Source: Hofstenia miamia
Lineage: Eukaryota; Xenacoelomorpha; Acoela; Hofsteniidae
Reading direction: 5' to 3'
DNA length: 64,000 nt
Assembly (NCBI GenBank): GCA_900660155.1
Contig: CABFPE010000203.1
Coordinates: forward strand, 211,278-275,277
Part shown: one piece after another, positions 33,550 to 47,400 of the stretch
Layout: every line of letters begins with the position of its first letter
How positions within the stretch are numbered: the first letter of the stretch is position 1
Made by a program: the position numbers and the translations under genes
Notes under the pieces: model-generated
The model's input: the letters and a program-made list of their open reading frames with translations, nothing else
Told to the model about the DNA's origin: nothing
Database searches by the model: none

Positions 33550-36500
33550 ATTGTTGACCCAGAGATACTAAAGAAAAAGTTGTTTTGACTGCTTTTCTAT
33601 ATTAACTATTGTAAACCTACATTATTCTGAGTCATTCAGTAGGGTCTCTCCAAAAGCAATTAATGGCACACTAATTCTGATGTTATATTTTCTAGCAATC
33701 TATTGGTTTAAATCTGCTTATTTCTTTATTGCTAGAAATATCTATATTATGTTGTTTTAAATTTTAGAAACAAAATGAAAAGGGCTTTTATTTATTTATA
33801 ATTTTTATTAATAATGTATATACGCAAAATTAAATTTCTAATTTGAAGTATTAGGCCTAAATAGTTGTGAAGTTGTAAAGTACATACATTTTTGAACTTC
33901 TAAAAACACAATCTCAAAATTTTGCTCTATCTTGAATGTTAAAATAACCAAGGCTTTCTAAAATATAAAGCCTATGAAAAGCTTTAAAGAGAAGGCGAAT
34001 GCAATGCATCTTACGCCGAATGGTTTTTATGCATCCATCTACAGTCCTAAATTGATTACATTCAACAAATTTTAAATATATAAAAAATTCAAAAATAAAA
34101 GTCAGTCTACTTTGTTAACTTAATGGTGCTGATTACGAAAATAATATTATTTCCTTATTCCGACGCAAAGTTTTTTTTTAATTTTTGAATTGAATCTTTT
34201 AATAAATCTATTATTAAAACTGTTTTAGTGATGGCAGAAAATAATTAATGCGTTGTAATTTAAGAAATTTTGTTTATTTTTTACAAAAAATCAAAAGATA
34301 TAAACATATAGTGCTTCAACAAACTTATATTTAATAGTAAATAGACATTGAAATATAACTGAATACCAACAAGTTCCATTTTAAAAGTGGCAAAAAAGGT
34401 GCAAACAGATTTTCTATGAGTCCATCTTATTTTCTCAATTATCTGCTTATATTTTGTATTGCTGGACTGGTTTGTCACACAAAATTGTCCAACAGTAATC
34501 TGCCAAAATTCGTTGGTCCAATTTTTGCTATGACAAGTATGTCTTAGGGTAATCTTTCATCTTGCTCATCCAAAACATCACTAAAGTTTAGCATGAAAGA
34601 AACCTAAGAGGAATCGAGAATTACAAGAGTGCATAAATGTAAAATCGTCAAGCTGTTTTTTGCAGTAAAAAATATACTTCAAAATAAAAGATTAATTTTG
34701 CAAATATTTATTAGGGTTGTAATGTCATGAAAATCTAAAATATTTTTTAAATCCGATGTTTCAATTTTAGGCCAAAATAAGATAAAGTCAATTATTAAGC
34801 TTATGCATCAATATAGTGAAGTCGATGCGATGTGAATCACAGAAAATTGCCATTATAAATTTTTCCATTAAATTGAATTCTAAAATATATTAAAATTTTA
34901 CCAGCATTTTTGAAAACTTCTGCTTCTGCTTAGAATTTTTTGGTATACATTTTGCCAACTAATCTCTAATGAATGTCATCAAGTCTTTCATAGATATATT
35001 TGGGTCTGCCGTTTTCCTGTGGTAAGTTTCTGTAGTGAAGAATTAGTAAAACATCGCTCATTCTTGTTTAACAGTGACAGCCAACTGCTAAGGTTGTTCA
35101 GGACCAGTTAGATTAAGTTTGAGACATCAAAAAGTTCAAAAAAACTTGAAAGTTTTCGCTTCCATGGTAACTGCAATTTTTTAGATTATAACTGTAATAT
35201 TTTCTGTTATAGTCTGCTTAGAAAAAAATCAACTGAGAACAGCTTATTAATTCTTGATAAAATGTTTTTACTGATAAAATCAAACCAGTTAAGCTTGCAT
35301 ACTTAAACCATAATCATTCACTGAGTTTAACTGCCAGACAATTAGCATGGAAAGTGATTGTCTTTATTATTTTAATATACAAATTATTTTAGTAAATTGA
35401 ATCTTGCTTGTAATATGGCTGCAAATCTGAAACATTTAATAACTAAACTTGTATTTAAAATTTGGTTACATGAAGAGTTTATTAACTTTTTGAATATGTA
35501 TGCAATTTATTATTTAAATTTGATTTTTAAGCAATAGATCATATACTATCTTTACTAATAGTAGAAGATTTAATGTTGAGCATATTTTAAGTAGTATATT
35601 TTGCTGCATACAGCGCATTCTCTTAAATTTCTTAAATATTATATTCCAAAGCATTTGGGGTAGAAGACAATGATCTCCAAATGAGGTCAAATTTACCTCT
35701 CTCTTGGCTACACGCCTGAATTGCAATTTACATTTCATTTTAATTTACAATTAAATATTAAAAAAAAAATTGATAAAATTTTATTGTTTGGGGAATGAAT
35801 CACCCCAGGATCGACTACCATGTAGAAAATATAAAGTTTCATTACTTACAAATCTATAGAAAATATTGAAAAGAATCCTAAACATTCTGATTGCATATCG
35901 AAGTCATCTAGTCATAAGATTTGGTATTTATTACGTTCTGCAAACACGTCATTGGTTAATTCGATTGTAAACTATTTGAAAAACTGAATGCCGTTAATTT
36001 CTTATAAAATCAGATTTTTATTAAGAAAATATTGAATATTACAGTACAGTGGACAAATATTAGGATAATGGATATTTGTTCTCATAATATTGAAATAACT
36101 TTAGAATTATCTTTTGGAAACAATTTGATCAACTTGGCATGCGTTTTTTGGCGGATATAATGTTTTTCACTATTGAAATAGTTTAGTGTAAAAGCTATAT
36201 ATGTGAATAGATTACTATTGAGTGGCTTATCACTATATAAAATCTTAAGGTTATTTTCTTCAAATTTAAGTATGCGTCGTGTTACATTAAAATACCACTT
36301 TTTTTTAAGCAAAAGTTAAATTATTTTCAAATTGTGATTTTGGTTTAGACGTCAACTCCTGTCTAAGATTGTCATGCTGCACACTAAATTAAGGATACTA
36401 AAAAAGACAATGAAAATTGTAGTATAAGATTTAAGCTTTATTCAAATTTTTAACATTATGAAAACTCCAGAATTCTTTGAAAAGGAATAATAGTGTTAAA

Positions 36501-37160
36501 AATGGGATAGATCATTCTACTTGCGCGGCTATAATCAGCAAAGATAACATGCCCTAAAGTTTTTGTGGTTTGCAAGGTAAATTGTTCTAATAGCTAGAAA
36601 TAACAGCTGCAAAACTATTAATATTTGGAGGAGAGTTGAAAGTCTGGTTTTCATAGCAAAAAGTGTCGAATTCTATTAACTAATGTTTTATGTTAAAAAA
36701 TGAATTTGCTCTTGAAAATTGAAAATTTCCGCTTGCGATCTTTTTCGAATTAATTTTGTGAATTGAATTTAACTCCATGTCTTTAGAATTTCGAACACTC
36801 TAATGGGTCTTTCTAAGTAATCATTTTCCAAGTAACATTTAAAGTCTCATTTACAAGATAAGTTTCCCCCATGAGTTTATTTTTATTCATGATGCAATGA
36901 TTAGATTAGGTGAACATCATTTGAGTTGCATGAAATAAGTTTTCCCTAATGAAGGCTTTTTATTCTTAACCACAAAACTTCCCAGCATTTTGAAAGTTCG
37001 TAAGTTTTCTCTTACAAGCAATTATCTCGAGCTAATTTGCATTCACATAAGGATAAGTCATAAGGGAAAACTTATTGAGAATGCGAGGCATAACGCTGGT
37101 TTTGCGCTGATTTTAGACGCCTTGATAATATTAACTCGTCGTAAATTCAACCAAAACAAG
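33550..37160. other. non-genic AT-rich stretch
   Basis: Short ORFs here (for example 34281-34478, 35514-35738, 36082-36312, minus strand) have no family signal and no splice context. I see no repeats of note. Confidence 0.5.
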
Positions 37161-37185
37161 GCTTGCCGTTGTGTGAGTGTTTTTT

Positions 37186-37305
37186 CACACAACACCCACA
37201 ACACAACAGAAAAACACTGTTGTGTCACACAACAGACACAACACAACAGCAATACACTGATGTGTCACACAACGGACACAACACAACACAACAAAGTGTT
37301 AAATG
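37186..37305. repeat. 40-bp tandem repeat, three units
   Basis: Units start at 37186, 37226 and 37266, each opening CACACAAC(A/G)(C/G)(C/A)CACAACACAAC. The first two end AACACTGTTGTGT and TACACTGATGTGT. The exact 40-bp period and the shared inner word ACAACACAAC are clear. ORFs reading through the repeat on both strands are artefacts. Confidence 0.95.
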
Positions 37306-38510
37306 TATTCGCAAGATATAAATTAAAATGATACCAAGCGCTTGCGGTGTTAGTTACACCAACAAAATAGAGTGGCTTGAATATAATTACAGTAAGCAAC
37401 AATGTATTCGACTATCTCACAATAATAATAGATATAACCACCTCAACGGCATTTTTAGTTAAATTTTCTAATTAAACAACGAAAATACTGTAAATCACAT
37501 TTTCGTAAAATTTAAAAATACATGTAAAAGGAATGTAATGAATATAAATTTGTTCTATTTCTACATTTCTAGTATTTTGTTATCAACCTGATGTAGTTCA
37601 AACTTTCACTAATTATGAAACATGGTATTATCATAGCATTCTCATTTTAAAAATACTGCTCTGCAAGGAACATTTTATCAAGTACAATTAAATAGAAACA
37701 ATTAATAATTTTAGAGAAAACTATCATTCTTTTCCATCACAGAAAATTTGCAAATGTTGTGCAATACTCAAGGAAAACATGAAGGACAAAATGTTTCCCA
37801 ATACTGTGCTATTATGGCGTCCACTTACTACCTATTTCTTTTTAAAATTAACGAGGGCAGGATGTGGAAGAACACAAATGTCATTTTTAAGCATATTACA
37901 TAATTTATTTCAGAAACAACATTATGAAACCATTAATTCCAACCATTTATAGAGGAAAAGTTGATGTTTTGTCTAACTTTTGAAAAACATTTTGGTAGTA
38001 TGATGGAATTTGTAATTCTCCTAAAAAATTGCACAACTTTATGGAATGGAACAAGTGCAATCCTTTTCAATACCTTTTCATAGTGTATATAACTCTATTA
38101 AATTTAATTTAAAAATTATATTACTTAATTTATCCAATATTCCTGAAAGACCTATTTTTAACTATTAATTTGGTATTTAGCCTTAAAAATAAAATAAATT
38201 TTTCCTTAAATATCTGTACTTGCATCTGTACGTGAAGTATTATTTTTCTGCTTAGTGTATACAGGACCGCTTAGTACCAAGGGTTTGCGAGTTGGTCTTA
38301 AGTGTTTCTGTGGGACTGAGATAAGCAAGGGCTTAGAATCATACATATATAAACTGGGATGGCGAATTCATGTTTGTTGTTCAAAACCTTTGCAAATTTG
38401 TCTAAAATAGAAATTACGCTGTGAAACTAAGGGACAACAAATTTTCATAGGATTGGTATTTGAAAGAACACGGACGAACGTCAAATGGGATTATTTTTTA
38501 TCACCAACAC

Positions 38511-38611
38511 ATGTTGTGTTGTGTATACAACCATGACCTACGTAATACTTTAGTAGGTCATGACACAACGCAACTTTAAATTCCAAACAATATGTTGTGT
38601 TGTGTATACAA
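38511..38611. repeat. 20-bp direct repeat flanking a hairpin
   Basis: ATGTTGTGTTGTGTATACAA occurs at 38511-38530 and 38592-38611. Between them CATGACCTAC (38532-38541) pairs with GTAGGTCATG (38553-38562) around an 11-nt loop, a perfect 10-bp stem. Confidence 0.9.
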
Positions 38612-38625
38612 TACACAACGGCAAA

Positions 38626-40053
38626 CCACATAGCTCTCATTTTAGGCTGTTGCTTACATAGCTCAAATTTGGCTGTTTGAAAGCCGTAATAAACATAAAC
38701 ATCTTTTGTGACACATATTTGGAATTAGAATTTTAACAAGTGCATCGAAAGTTGATTGGTAAGATTATTGTTGGTTGCATGTATCACTTTTTTGAGCAGC
38801 CACCCGACCCGACCCGACCCGACCCAATCAAAGAAAAGTACTAGTAAAATTCGCGCAAAATAAAAGTATCAATAAAGATATTTTATTTGCAAATCGCCAT
38901 CTAGATATATTATATGCTGAAAATTTTTCTTGGCTTAACCTCTTCCGCGCTTCCAAAAAATAGTATATCTTTGAAATTGCGGGAATAAAAATAAATATTT
39001 CAAAGGAAAAAAAGAGGCCATTTTTTAATAATCAGATTATATTTTAACATTACAGTACACAAATTTACACATTTTTAATTGGTACAAAATTTCAATACAC
39101 CTTCAACAGCATGGCGTCCTTTTTAAAGGACAAACCGTTTTTCCACACTTACAAAGATACAAAGAACTTTTCCAAGCCTATTAGAAATTTGAAAATCTTG
39201 GGGCATTGGTAGGTCTGTTGGGGATCATACTTAAATGCAATGTTGAAAATGTCCATTTAAGCGTATTGCTGTGCAGAGGTTATTGAAAAGATTGACACGT
39301 TTTTTTAAAAATTCCTTTATTTGAAAGGTTTTGAGCCGATGGTGGCAACAAAATACCTGATATGTGCAAGATTCCAAACTCATTGAGACGTGCCGTGCGC
39401 CAATTCAAAGATCTCTGAGCTAATGGAACTGAGTCAGCACTAACTCTCCTCTATCATGTAGTGCTTTCAGATTAAAAACTTTTTTAGAAGTTTTTGAGCT
39501 ATAAGCGTTTAAAATATTTTTATAAGATCATGAAAAGTTTTCAAAAATTCCCAGGCGGTTTAATGTTAAATCGCTTATACATTTTTATTTTAACAGAGCT
39601 ACCAAAATGGCCAACACTATTCACAAAAATGCAATTATAAACTTTATGCAGGAAGTTAGCAGAAATATAACAAAGATTTTCAGTTATCTATGGGAAGTAT
39701 TTTAAAATATACTTGAAGAAACTAGTATAGTACAAAATACAGTATCTTTTTCATTATCTAATTTGTGTCATTATGTTATTATGATTTGCACTATGCAGTT
39801 AAATTCCTTTACTACTACTACAACTGCAATATAATACAAAAATAGAGTCGATCTTTAATAATTTTAAATATTCATTTATGATAACGCTAATTAGATAAAC
39901 TGGCAGCACCTGATTCGTTTCGGTCACCAAATTATTCGGATGAATGATTTCACTAATTAACTATCTTTGCTATTGTTTTGCACAGTTGACAAATGGAGAC
40001 AATTAAATTTTCAATTGTAATGAGCCCCTTACTTACTTAATATTTTATTTCAG
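38626..40053. other. non-genic stretch
   Basis: Apart from the pentamer array nothing is supported. No ORF longer than about 60 codons lies in it. Confidence 0.5.
38802..38825. repeat. (ACCCG)n short array
   Basis: Nearly five perfect pentamers in an otherwise AT-rich region. It is too short to call telomeric. Confidence 0.9.
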
Positions 40054-43000
40054 AATTTAGCCACTTCGCTAAATGTGTTTTAGAAAATTTGGAAAAAATC
40101 AAAGGTAATCCAAATACAATATTTTTTGAAATATTTAAGTAAACTGTGCACATAAATTAAAGATCATTTTGAAGTGAAGTTTCTACTTGCATAATTTTAT
40201 TTTTCAATGTCTGTTTAAAAACTTACTAAAACATTTTTGTTAACATTATCACTAAGAAAACGTATAGAAGAAACCATTTTATTAAAATTGACGCTGTGAA
40301 TAATTTCAGCTATGCATCATGCCTAATTGTTGTCATTAGGAAATACTATGCAGTTTACCGTGAACTTAAAAGGTAAATTGCTTTAAGACTATCGTTGTTA
40401 AGAGACATCCTAAATGGTAGACATTGGTCATACTTTCAAAGTAGAATTTTTAATAAACTCCATCATGGTGGTTCAGTTCAGTACCAGAATTGAAATTGGC
40501 ATATGACATTAAATTCATTGTTTTTGTTTTGGATTAATTAAACGTAGCCAACCACAAAATTTTAGCTTCTATTTACCATACAAAATGGAATCGATTTCAT
40601 CAGAACAGCTTTTTTGATGTATTGACTTATTAGAACGTTAGACTAGTAAGTCTATTAAACTTTTCACTAAGTGCTAATCTTGAAAGTAACGGTTCCACAC
40701 ATCAGATTATGAAGGATGTATGGTTAAAAATGCGCATAGAAATAGACCCACTCAATGGTAATATATTCACAAGTGTATAGCTTACACCTACCTATTTGAA
40801 TTACCAAAATCGAAATTACTAGTTTCGTGATGTTGGTCAAGACAACACATATTCTAAGTTATGAATAATTATTCATCCAACATATAATTCAATGAATATT
40901 TCAATATCATAAAAGAAAAAAATTCCATGACCTTAATATTTAGCATTTTTGTAGCAATTTGAAAGTTTCTTACCAATTTTCCTGTGACTAAATGTGAGAT
41001 TGTAAAAGCTACATCAGTTCTTAACACTAATACATCATGTAATGTATTTGAAAGATTAGCTTAGTGCATTGATGAATATGCTGCCAACATTTTTGAATCG
41101 TTAAGCTTTATAGTGAATAATTATATAAGGGCAGATGCATTTCCATCTTTAATAAAAATAGCATTCGCAGAGAAACTAGTTCACAAAAATGTTCAAATCA
41201 CCTCCCTATTTCAATTACTTCTCCTCTTAGTAAAATTCCAAGAAATTTTTTTTAATCAAAATTAAGCTTTACCTATGAGAAATGTGTAAAAGAATGCTTA
41301 ATGTAAAATATTTAATTAGTTAATTTTAGCTTTAGTCTTTTCCCACAAATAATTATTTTGTAAGATTAAAAGAGTAAAGCTATTGAAGGATATATTTATG
41401 GCAGAAAACAATGTGTTAATGAAGCAGAAATGCAAGAAAAGAAGGCTGATGAGCGAGCTAAAAAAGCTCGAAGCTGGCGAAGGCATAACAGGTGGTCTCA
41501 GTCTGATCCGAGCTGCATCAAAATGGATGTAAGATTTGTTTTGACATGTATAAACTATTAAGTATTTATTTAAATGATCGAAGAGCTAAAATTATTATCA
41601 TGGATAAATTTGTATTCATAAATTTATCATAAAATTTAGCATCAACAAAGGAAATGACTTTTTACCATTATTTGCAAGCACCCTGGGATGAAAACCATCT
41701 TATGTTTTTTACAAGAGAATGTATAAATAATTTTGATTTTCATATGCTTTTATAAATTCTTCTAAATTTCTTTGTCACAAGTCTTTCGCATCTAATGTGT
41801 ACCAATATATGGCCTTCTTAAGAATATATACCAGAATGCTGTGTGAGATAGTTATATTGTATTTTTTTCAATCATGACGAACAATTAGCGAAATTTGTAC
41901 AATATAAAATTCATACAAATTAATAAACAAAAACAGCATTTACAATAGAATTAATTAATTACGGCACGTTGAACATCGGCAATTTATTGAGAATGTGCAA
42001 GAATTTTTTTCAAATCAAACGGTAGTTGACTAATGTAGTCCAATAGTTTTTTCCTTCAATATTTTTAATGTATCAAAACAATTTATTTTTGTTTTGAGAT
42101 GAAGAACATTTATAAGATGACTTACACGAACAAAGAATGATTTATCACTAGATTATTTTCGAAATTTTTGAAATTATATGAATAAACGATCACTACGTCT
42201 TGAGACTGAGCTGAGTGCGATATTCACAAAATCTTGGATATTTATTTCATAATAATTTTAGCCAGTTTGTTAAAGAAAATTAAATCTAAGTATTCCAGAT
42301 AAAGAGTAATAGGTAGTAGTTTACATTTCTTGAGTTTTTCTTTGAATGAGAGATTTGAAGATGGATACATCCATTTTAGAGCGCGACTTTGAAATTGAAG
42401 TAATAGACGTGAGCACAAAAGAGATGATGTGAATATTGAAGATGCATATGTAAGGGTTGAAAAACACATGCTTTTTAGTAGTGTAAGTTTAATTTTCTGA
42501 GAGCACTAGTAAAGTACATTTCTTTTTAATTTGAAAAGATCAGAATATGCATTATTTAGACGTGCGTGAATATGGTTGTTCCAAGTAAGATCATTTGTTA
42601 ATATTAGCCCTAGATCAGTTGTTCTAGTGTTCCATGGTATTTTAGTTTTGTATATAGTTAGGTTATCAGTGGTTTCCGGGCAACTTAAAAAAAGAAGTGC
42701 CTCACACTTAGATACATTGAATTCCATAATATTCATACTAGACCAATCAACAAAGTTGTTTATGTCATTTTGCAGTTGAGATATACAATTATTATCTGCA
42801 TTTAGGAGTTTGCAATCATCTGCATACATAAATGGCATACTAGAAAATGCAGTCTGGTAAATCATTAATAAAGATAAGGAACATTATAGCTGCAAGACCA
42901 GATCCCTGCGGACCACCACTAGTTATTTCTTTTTGAGAGGATGTGTGTCCAGTTATGTTTACGCATTGTTGTCGATCAGTAAGATAAGAGTGAACTAAAC

Positions 43001-44411
43001 AGATAAAGTCTTCGTCAAATTCAAAATATTTCAGTTTATGAAAAATAATAATAATATTTCCGCATTTATGGGTGGAAAAATCAATAAACTGAATTTATGA
43101 ATAATCAATTAGTAGATCTAGAATCTCGGTTTCATAAGGGTCAGCTGATGTGCATATAATTTTTCATAAAAAACTAATTAAAATGGATACCTTTTCTGAA
43201 TTAACAAATATAGAATATAAAAAAGTGAACATTTTAGTCATGCAAACCTATTAACTTAGCTCGAAATGAGGTTAGAGTTGAAAAATCTAACTGAATCAAA
43301 ATTTTACAATCATTCAGGATTGTCAATTGAACATAAATCAGAAATCGAACTATCAAAAAATTTTCTTCTCTGAGAGTAGCAAATGATATTTTTGTCTTCG
43401 GCTGGGATTGGCAAACTTTTTTGATCGCGGCCTCACATTGCGAATTTGGAATCTCATTTATAAAAATCAAGTGAAAATATTTTTAAAGTCGGCTATAGAT
43501 CTATAAACTCACAATTGACTGAAAGGAAATTTTTCGAAGTGTTCCTGATTTAAACGATTTTATGCATTTTTTAGAGTCTCGGGTTCATTTTTTTCGGTTA
43601 TTACTTCTACAGTTGAAATTATAAAAGGACAACGGTTAATTGGAGTCTTTGATTGTTTAGAAATGGCAAGGAACGGAATTTTCATAGTAAAATCTACGCT
43701 AATTGTGGACAACCACCTTATAATATTATGGACAGTGATGTTGAATATTCTTCTTAAATTCTAGGATACCCAACACATATCATTATCCCACAGCTGAAAT
43801 TGTGTGTAAAAATGAAACAGTTATGAAGTATTTGCATAGAAATTAGCATTCATAAAAGCTCTGGGCGGGCAACACGGTGCCCACGAACCGTAGCTTGTCC
43901 ACCCCCGCAATAGCAAATTTAGAGCTTATGTTGGGCTGGCGTGGAAAGTTTTCTATTGCTATATATTTGATTTAGTTTGAATTTTCATGGAAATTGCATT
44001 TGCATAATGTGGCATATTTCATAATTATATAATTTCATATAAGTTTTCTTTTGCTAAATATGTGTTAGGATTAAAATTTTGCAATCATATATCAGTTAGT
44101 AGCAGAAGCTTTTTAATAATTGAATTGTATGTTTATAATTTCTTCTGGTTATTTTCAGGGAAACAGACTCAACCTAATGTGAATATTATGAAAGGATTGG
44201 CAAGAGTTTGATTAATGGATAATAATGTATATTCATTCTTCAACATAGACATAATAAATATTAGTTCTTGTCGCTCTGGTAGAATGATTTTAGCAGCAAT
44301 TTATCCTCAAAGGTTTCGTCAAGTTTTTAATTTTAAAAAAATCCTCAATGACTATCCGGCTTTTTAAGTTTGTTTTAAGTGCAAAAGCTGAATTTGGTTT
44401 ATTGCAATAAA

Positions 44412-44449
<38 letters not shown>

Positions 44450-47400
44450 AACTACATATTTTCCAGAATATATTTGTTTTTAAAAAATAATAATAAATCT
44501 GAAATGGTTTTCAACATGCGACTATACAACTGGTATTGAGGGTAATTAGAAAATTTAATATTACTTAAAATTTGGAAAAAATGGAGGAGATTACAATTCA
44601 TTCTGCAGTTTTCTTCCCAATTTCAAAAAGAAGAAACACTTTAAATTTGTGGCTGGTCGATCTTTGGAATATACTTTCTCGTTAACATTCAGAAATTTCA
44701 AATTCAAATTATCAGCGGACAAACAAGAATGACTTGAGGAGGCTAAGGCGGGTTAATACCTCACGAGGAATTTTTGAGTGCGATTTAATTCAATTGTTTT
44801 TTATCTTTCATATTTTTAAATTCTAATTATTTTGATTCACTGTTATTCTAGTATAATTAGAATTGCATCAGATAGTGTGTAACAAAGAAAATAATTGACA
44901 TATTGTGTGAAATATTTGTTACTGCAAAATATTTCTACTGCACGACGCCCTACGAACATTGATTTTGAGTGATATTATGATACATGACATAAAAAATATT
45001 TTTAATGATTGGTATAAATCGGCCAGCATTTTAAAGTGGCTGCGAATTTTTCTGTATGGCGAAGTAAAGCGAAATATAGTGTTGCCTGTTTTCAATAGAA
45101 ATATTTGATAGATATTCGGGGATTTGAGTTTCATTCACCTTTCGATCTCAACCAATTATATTATGTACAGCTCATGGAAATCTTGGTAATGCGAATTTAT
45201 TTTATTTTGCTAGATGCGCTTGATTATTATCGATCAAATAATTAATTAAAACTAGGCATAGCGATATCGCAATCAGTGTTCGATTAATTGAAAAAATTGA
45301 TCGATTGACCGATTTTGAGATATTTTGCGCCGTATTATGTTCTGAATTAATTTCTGATTTGCTGATGTTATTTTATTTGAATTTCTGCATTCTGACATTG
45401 TCAAATTTTTACACGTTGTCGATTGAAACATTGAATTTTTTAAATCAATTAAAATGCCTCTAAAAGATTAACCATGTGTGGTGATCAGTTGATCAGAGCC
45501 AAGTGTACAGAGAGGTACGGAGTCCTTACTACGGACTGGGGGACGAGCAATTGCAGCGAAATTGAAGATATTAAAGAAGTGTGAAAGTGCCTTGGAGCTA
45601 CATATAATTACAATACAGATCATTATTAGATGAAGGCAAAATTAAGGGAAGAATATAAAACAAGGACTAGGCAAGTCATACAGAAGTCAATGATTGAATT
45701 GGCAGAACAGCATTAACGGAATAAATATGTGGATATCTCAGTATCTTGAAGTTCTGCAAGAGTTGTTAACGAAACAAAAAAATGAACTGAGGAGATCAAT
45801 ATGTTAATAGTACCAGATAAATCATTCAAGCAAAATTGAGATATTTATTGTTTTATGTTCCAAGTCAGAAAGAAGGGAAAGGAAGAGACTGTAGAAATCA
45901 TGGCATTAGGAATGAAAGAATATATAGAAAAGCAACCTAAGGAATCGCTAGTAGATATCTGTAGGAATTACATGACAAAGGATTAAAAAAGCAAGCATAA
46001 CAAAATAAGATTTCTAGAACAAATCAGAGTTGATGAACGTTTTTGGGAATTACATATATTTTTACTAATTCTAAGCATTTTTTACTCTACTAATAAACAC
46101 ATTTAAATATGTTTTAGGTACTTATGTGGTATCTTTAAAAAAAGCAAGCACAGTCTAATTCTATCATTTGCACACAAACGGCAGTTGTCCCATGCAGATC
46201 CTTGCGATATGATGGCCGAATATCTACGAACATGCAATGCGAAGTCAAATCCTCAATACTATAACAAAGCCTTAGAAAAATTCGAGCAATTTGAAAAACA
46301 GCTGGCTCAATATCGAGAATCGGGGAATGACAGAGATACAGTCTATCTTAATAAAGACATTGAAATTATTGCACTGCATTACATGGTTAATCTTCAGAAA
46401 GAAACCATCTATAAACTCGAAAGCGATTTAAAACATGTAAGTTTTAAGAATTATATATATGCATGTTGGCAACCAAAGCAGTTTATATCATTCTTCTTCT
46501 CAAAGTTACATTTAGAATATAAGGAAGCAATTAATTCCTCTGATCACAAGCATGACCTAAAACTATGACACAACAAAAGGCAATATAATTTTTATCCAAT
46601 GAAATGGCGCAATTATAAGTTCGTTTTCAGAATCTGGTTGGGGAGAATCAATTAGATATATGCAATTCAACAAAAAATATAATTCATTCAAAAATCTGAA
46701 GCAAACCTGCATTCCGAGCAAAACTTTTATGCTGCTGTAAAGTCTACTCACTACAGTCTGACCATATATCAACAGTGAAGCAATCCAACTTGCACAGAAG
46801 AAGCGTGTATGGAATGTTGCTACTGTGATAGAGGATTAGGGCCACCCAAGATCATTACACACGTTTTTTATAGTAGTACTAATGGCGCTTAGTCTATTTA
46901 ACAGATTTTTTCTTACTGCTGTAGGTTTTGTTTTTGTTTTTTTGGAATGTCTTAGGCGCTACCGATTGGATATCATGATACTGAAATGCCGGAGGTTGCG
47001 ATAGAGATTCTTGCAGATAGTTGAACTGGTCGATTTCACCGTTTGCGTCTGTTACTCGCATATTGCCATTTTGATGCCTGCTGCCATACCTTTTCTGGTC
47101 GAACAATTTCCAAATATTTGATATCATTAAGAAATTTCATGCACTGTATTTAGCATAAATACACATTTGTGTATTTTTATTTTAAAGCGTTGTTAAATTT
47201 ATGATAATTTTTTGCTGAAATTTAAAATTTGATGTTGAGAATTCTTCTAAAATGATTTTTTGCTTATTTAGCAGCAAGGTAATCATCTAAAAATTTATTC
47301 TGCATAATAAATTTTTACAGTTTTAAATTTAAAATTTAATCATTTAGGATGAAAAAGTTTTTGAAACAATAAAAGAAAAATATTTGACTGCTAATATCAA

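Larger units (their letters stand above)
37163..38624. mobile_element. possible element bounded by TTGCCGTTGTGT inverted ends
   Basis: TTGCCGTTGTGT at 37163-37174 is answered by ACACAACGGCAA at 38613-38624. Both ends are followed inward by CAACACAAC/GTTGTGTTG-rich sequence. The inside has no coding capacity. I could not find a target duplication, so the pairing may be coincidental to two related low-complexity patches. Confidence 0.35.

Noticed and set aside
36990-37331. 113-codon ORF, His/Thr/Gln-rich, and its mirror
   Set aside because: The composition is produced by the 40-bp CACACAAC tandem repeat.
38802-38825. ACCCG array as telomeric sequence
   Set aside because: Fewer than five pentamers, internal position, and not a known animal telomere unit.
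43860-43930. GC-rich words GGGCGGGCAACACGGTGCCCAC resembling a DNA-transposon end
   Set aside because: No partner end or target duplication found.
45460-46020. A less AT-rich patch with fragments resembling a transposase or LINE reading
   Set aside because: No frame stays open and no motif is recognisable; insufficient to call an element.
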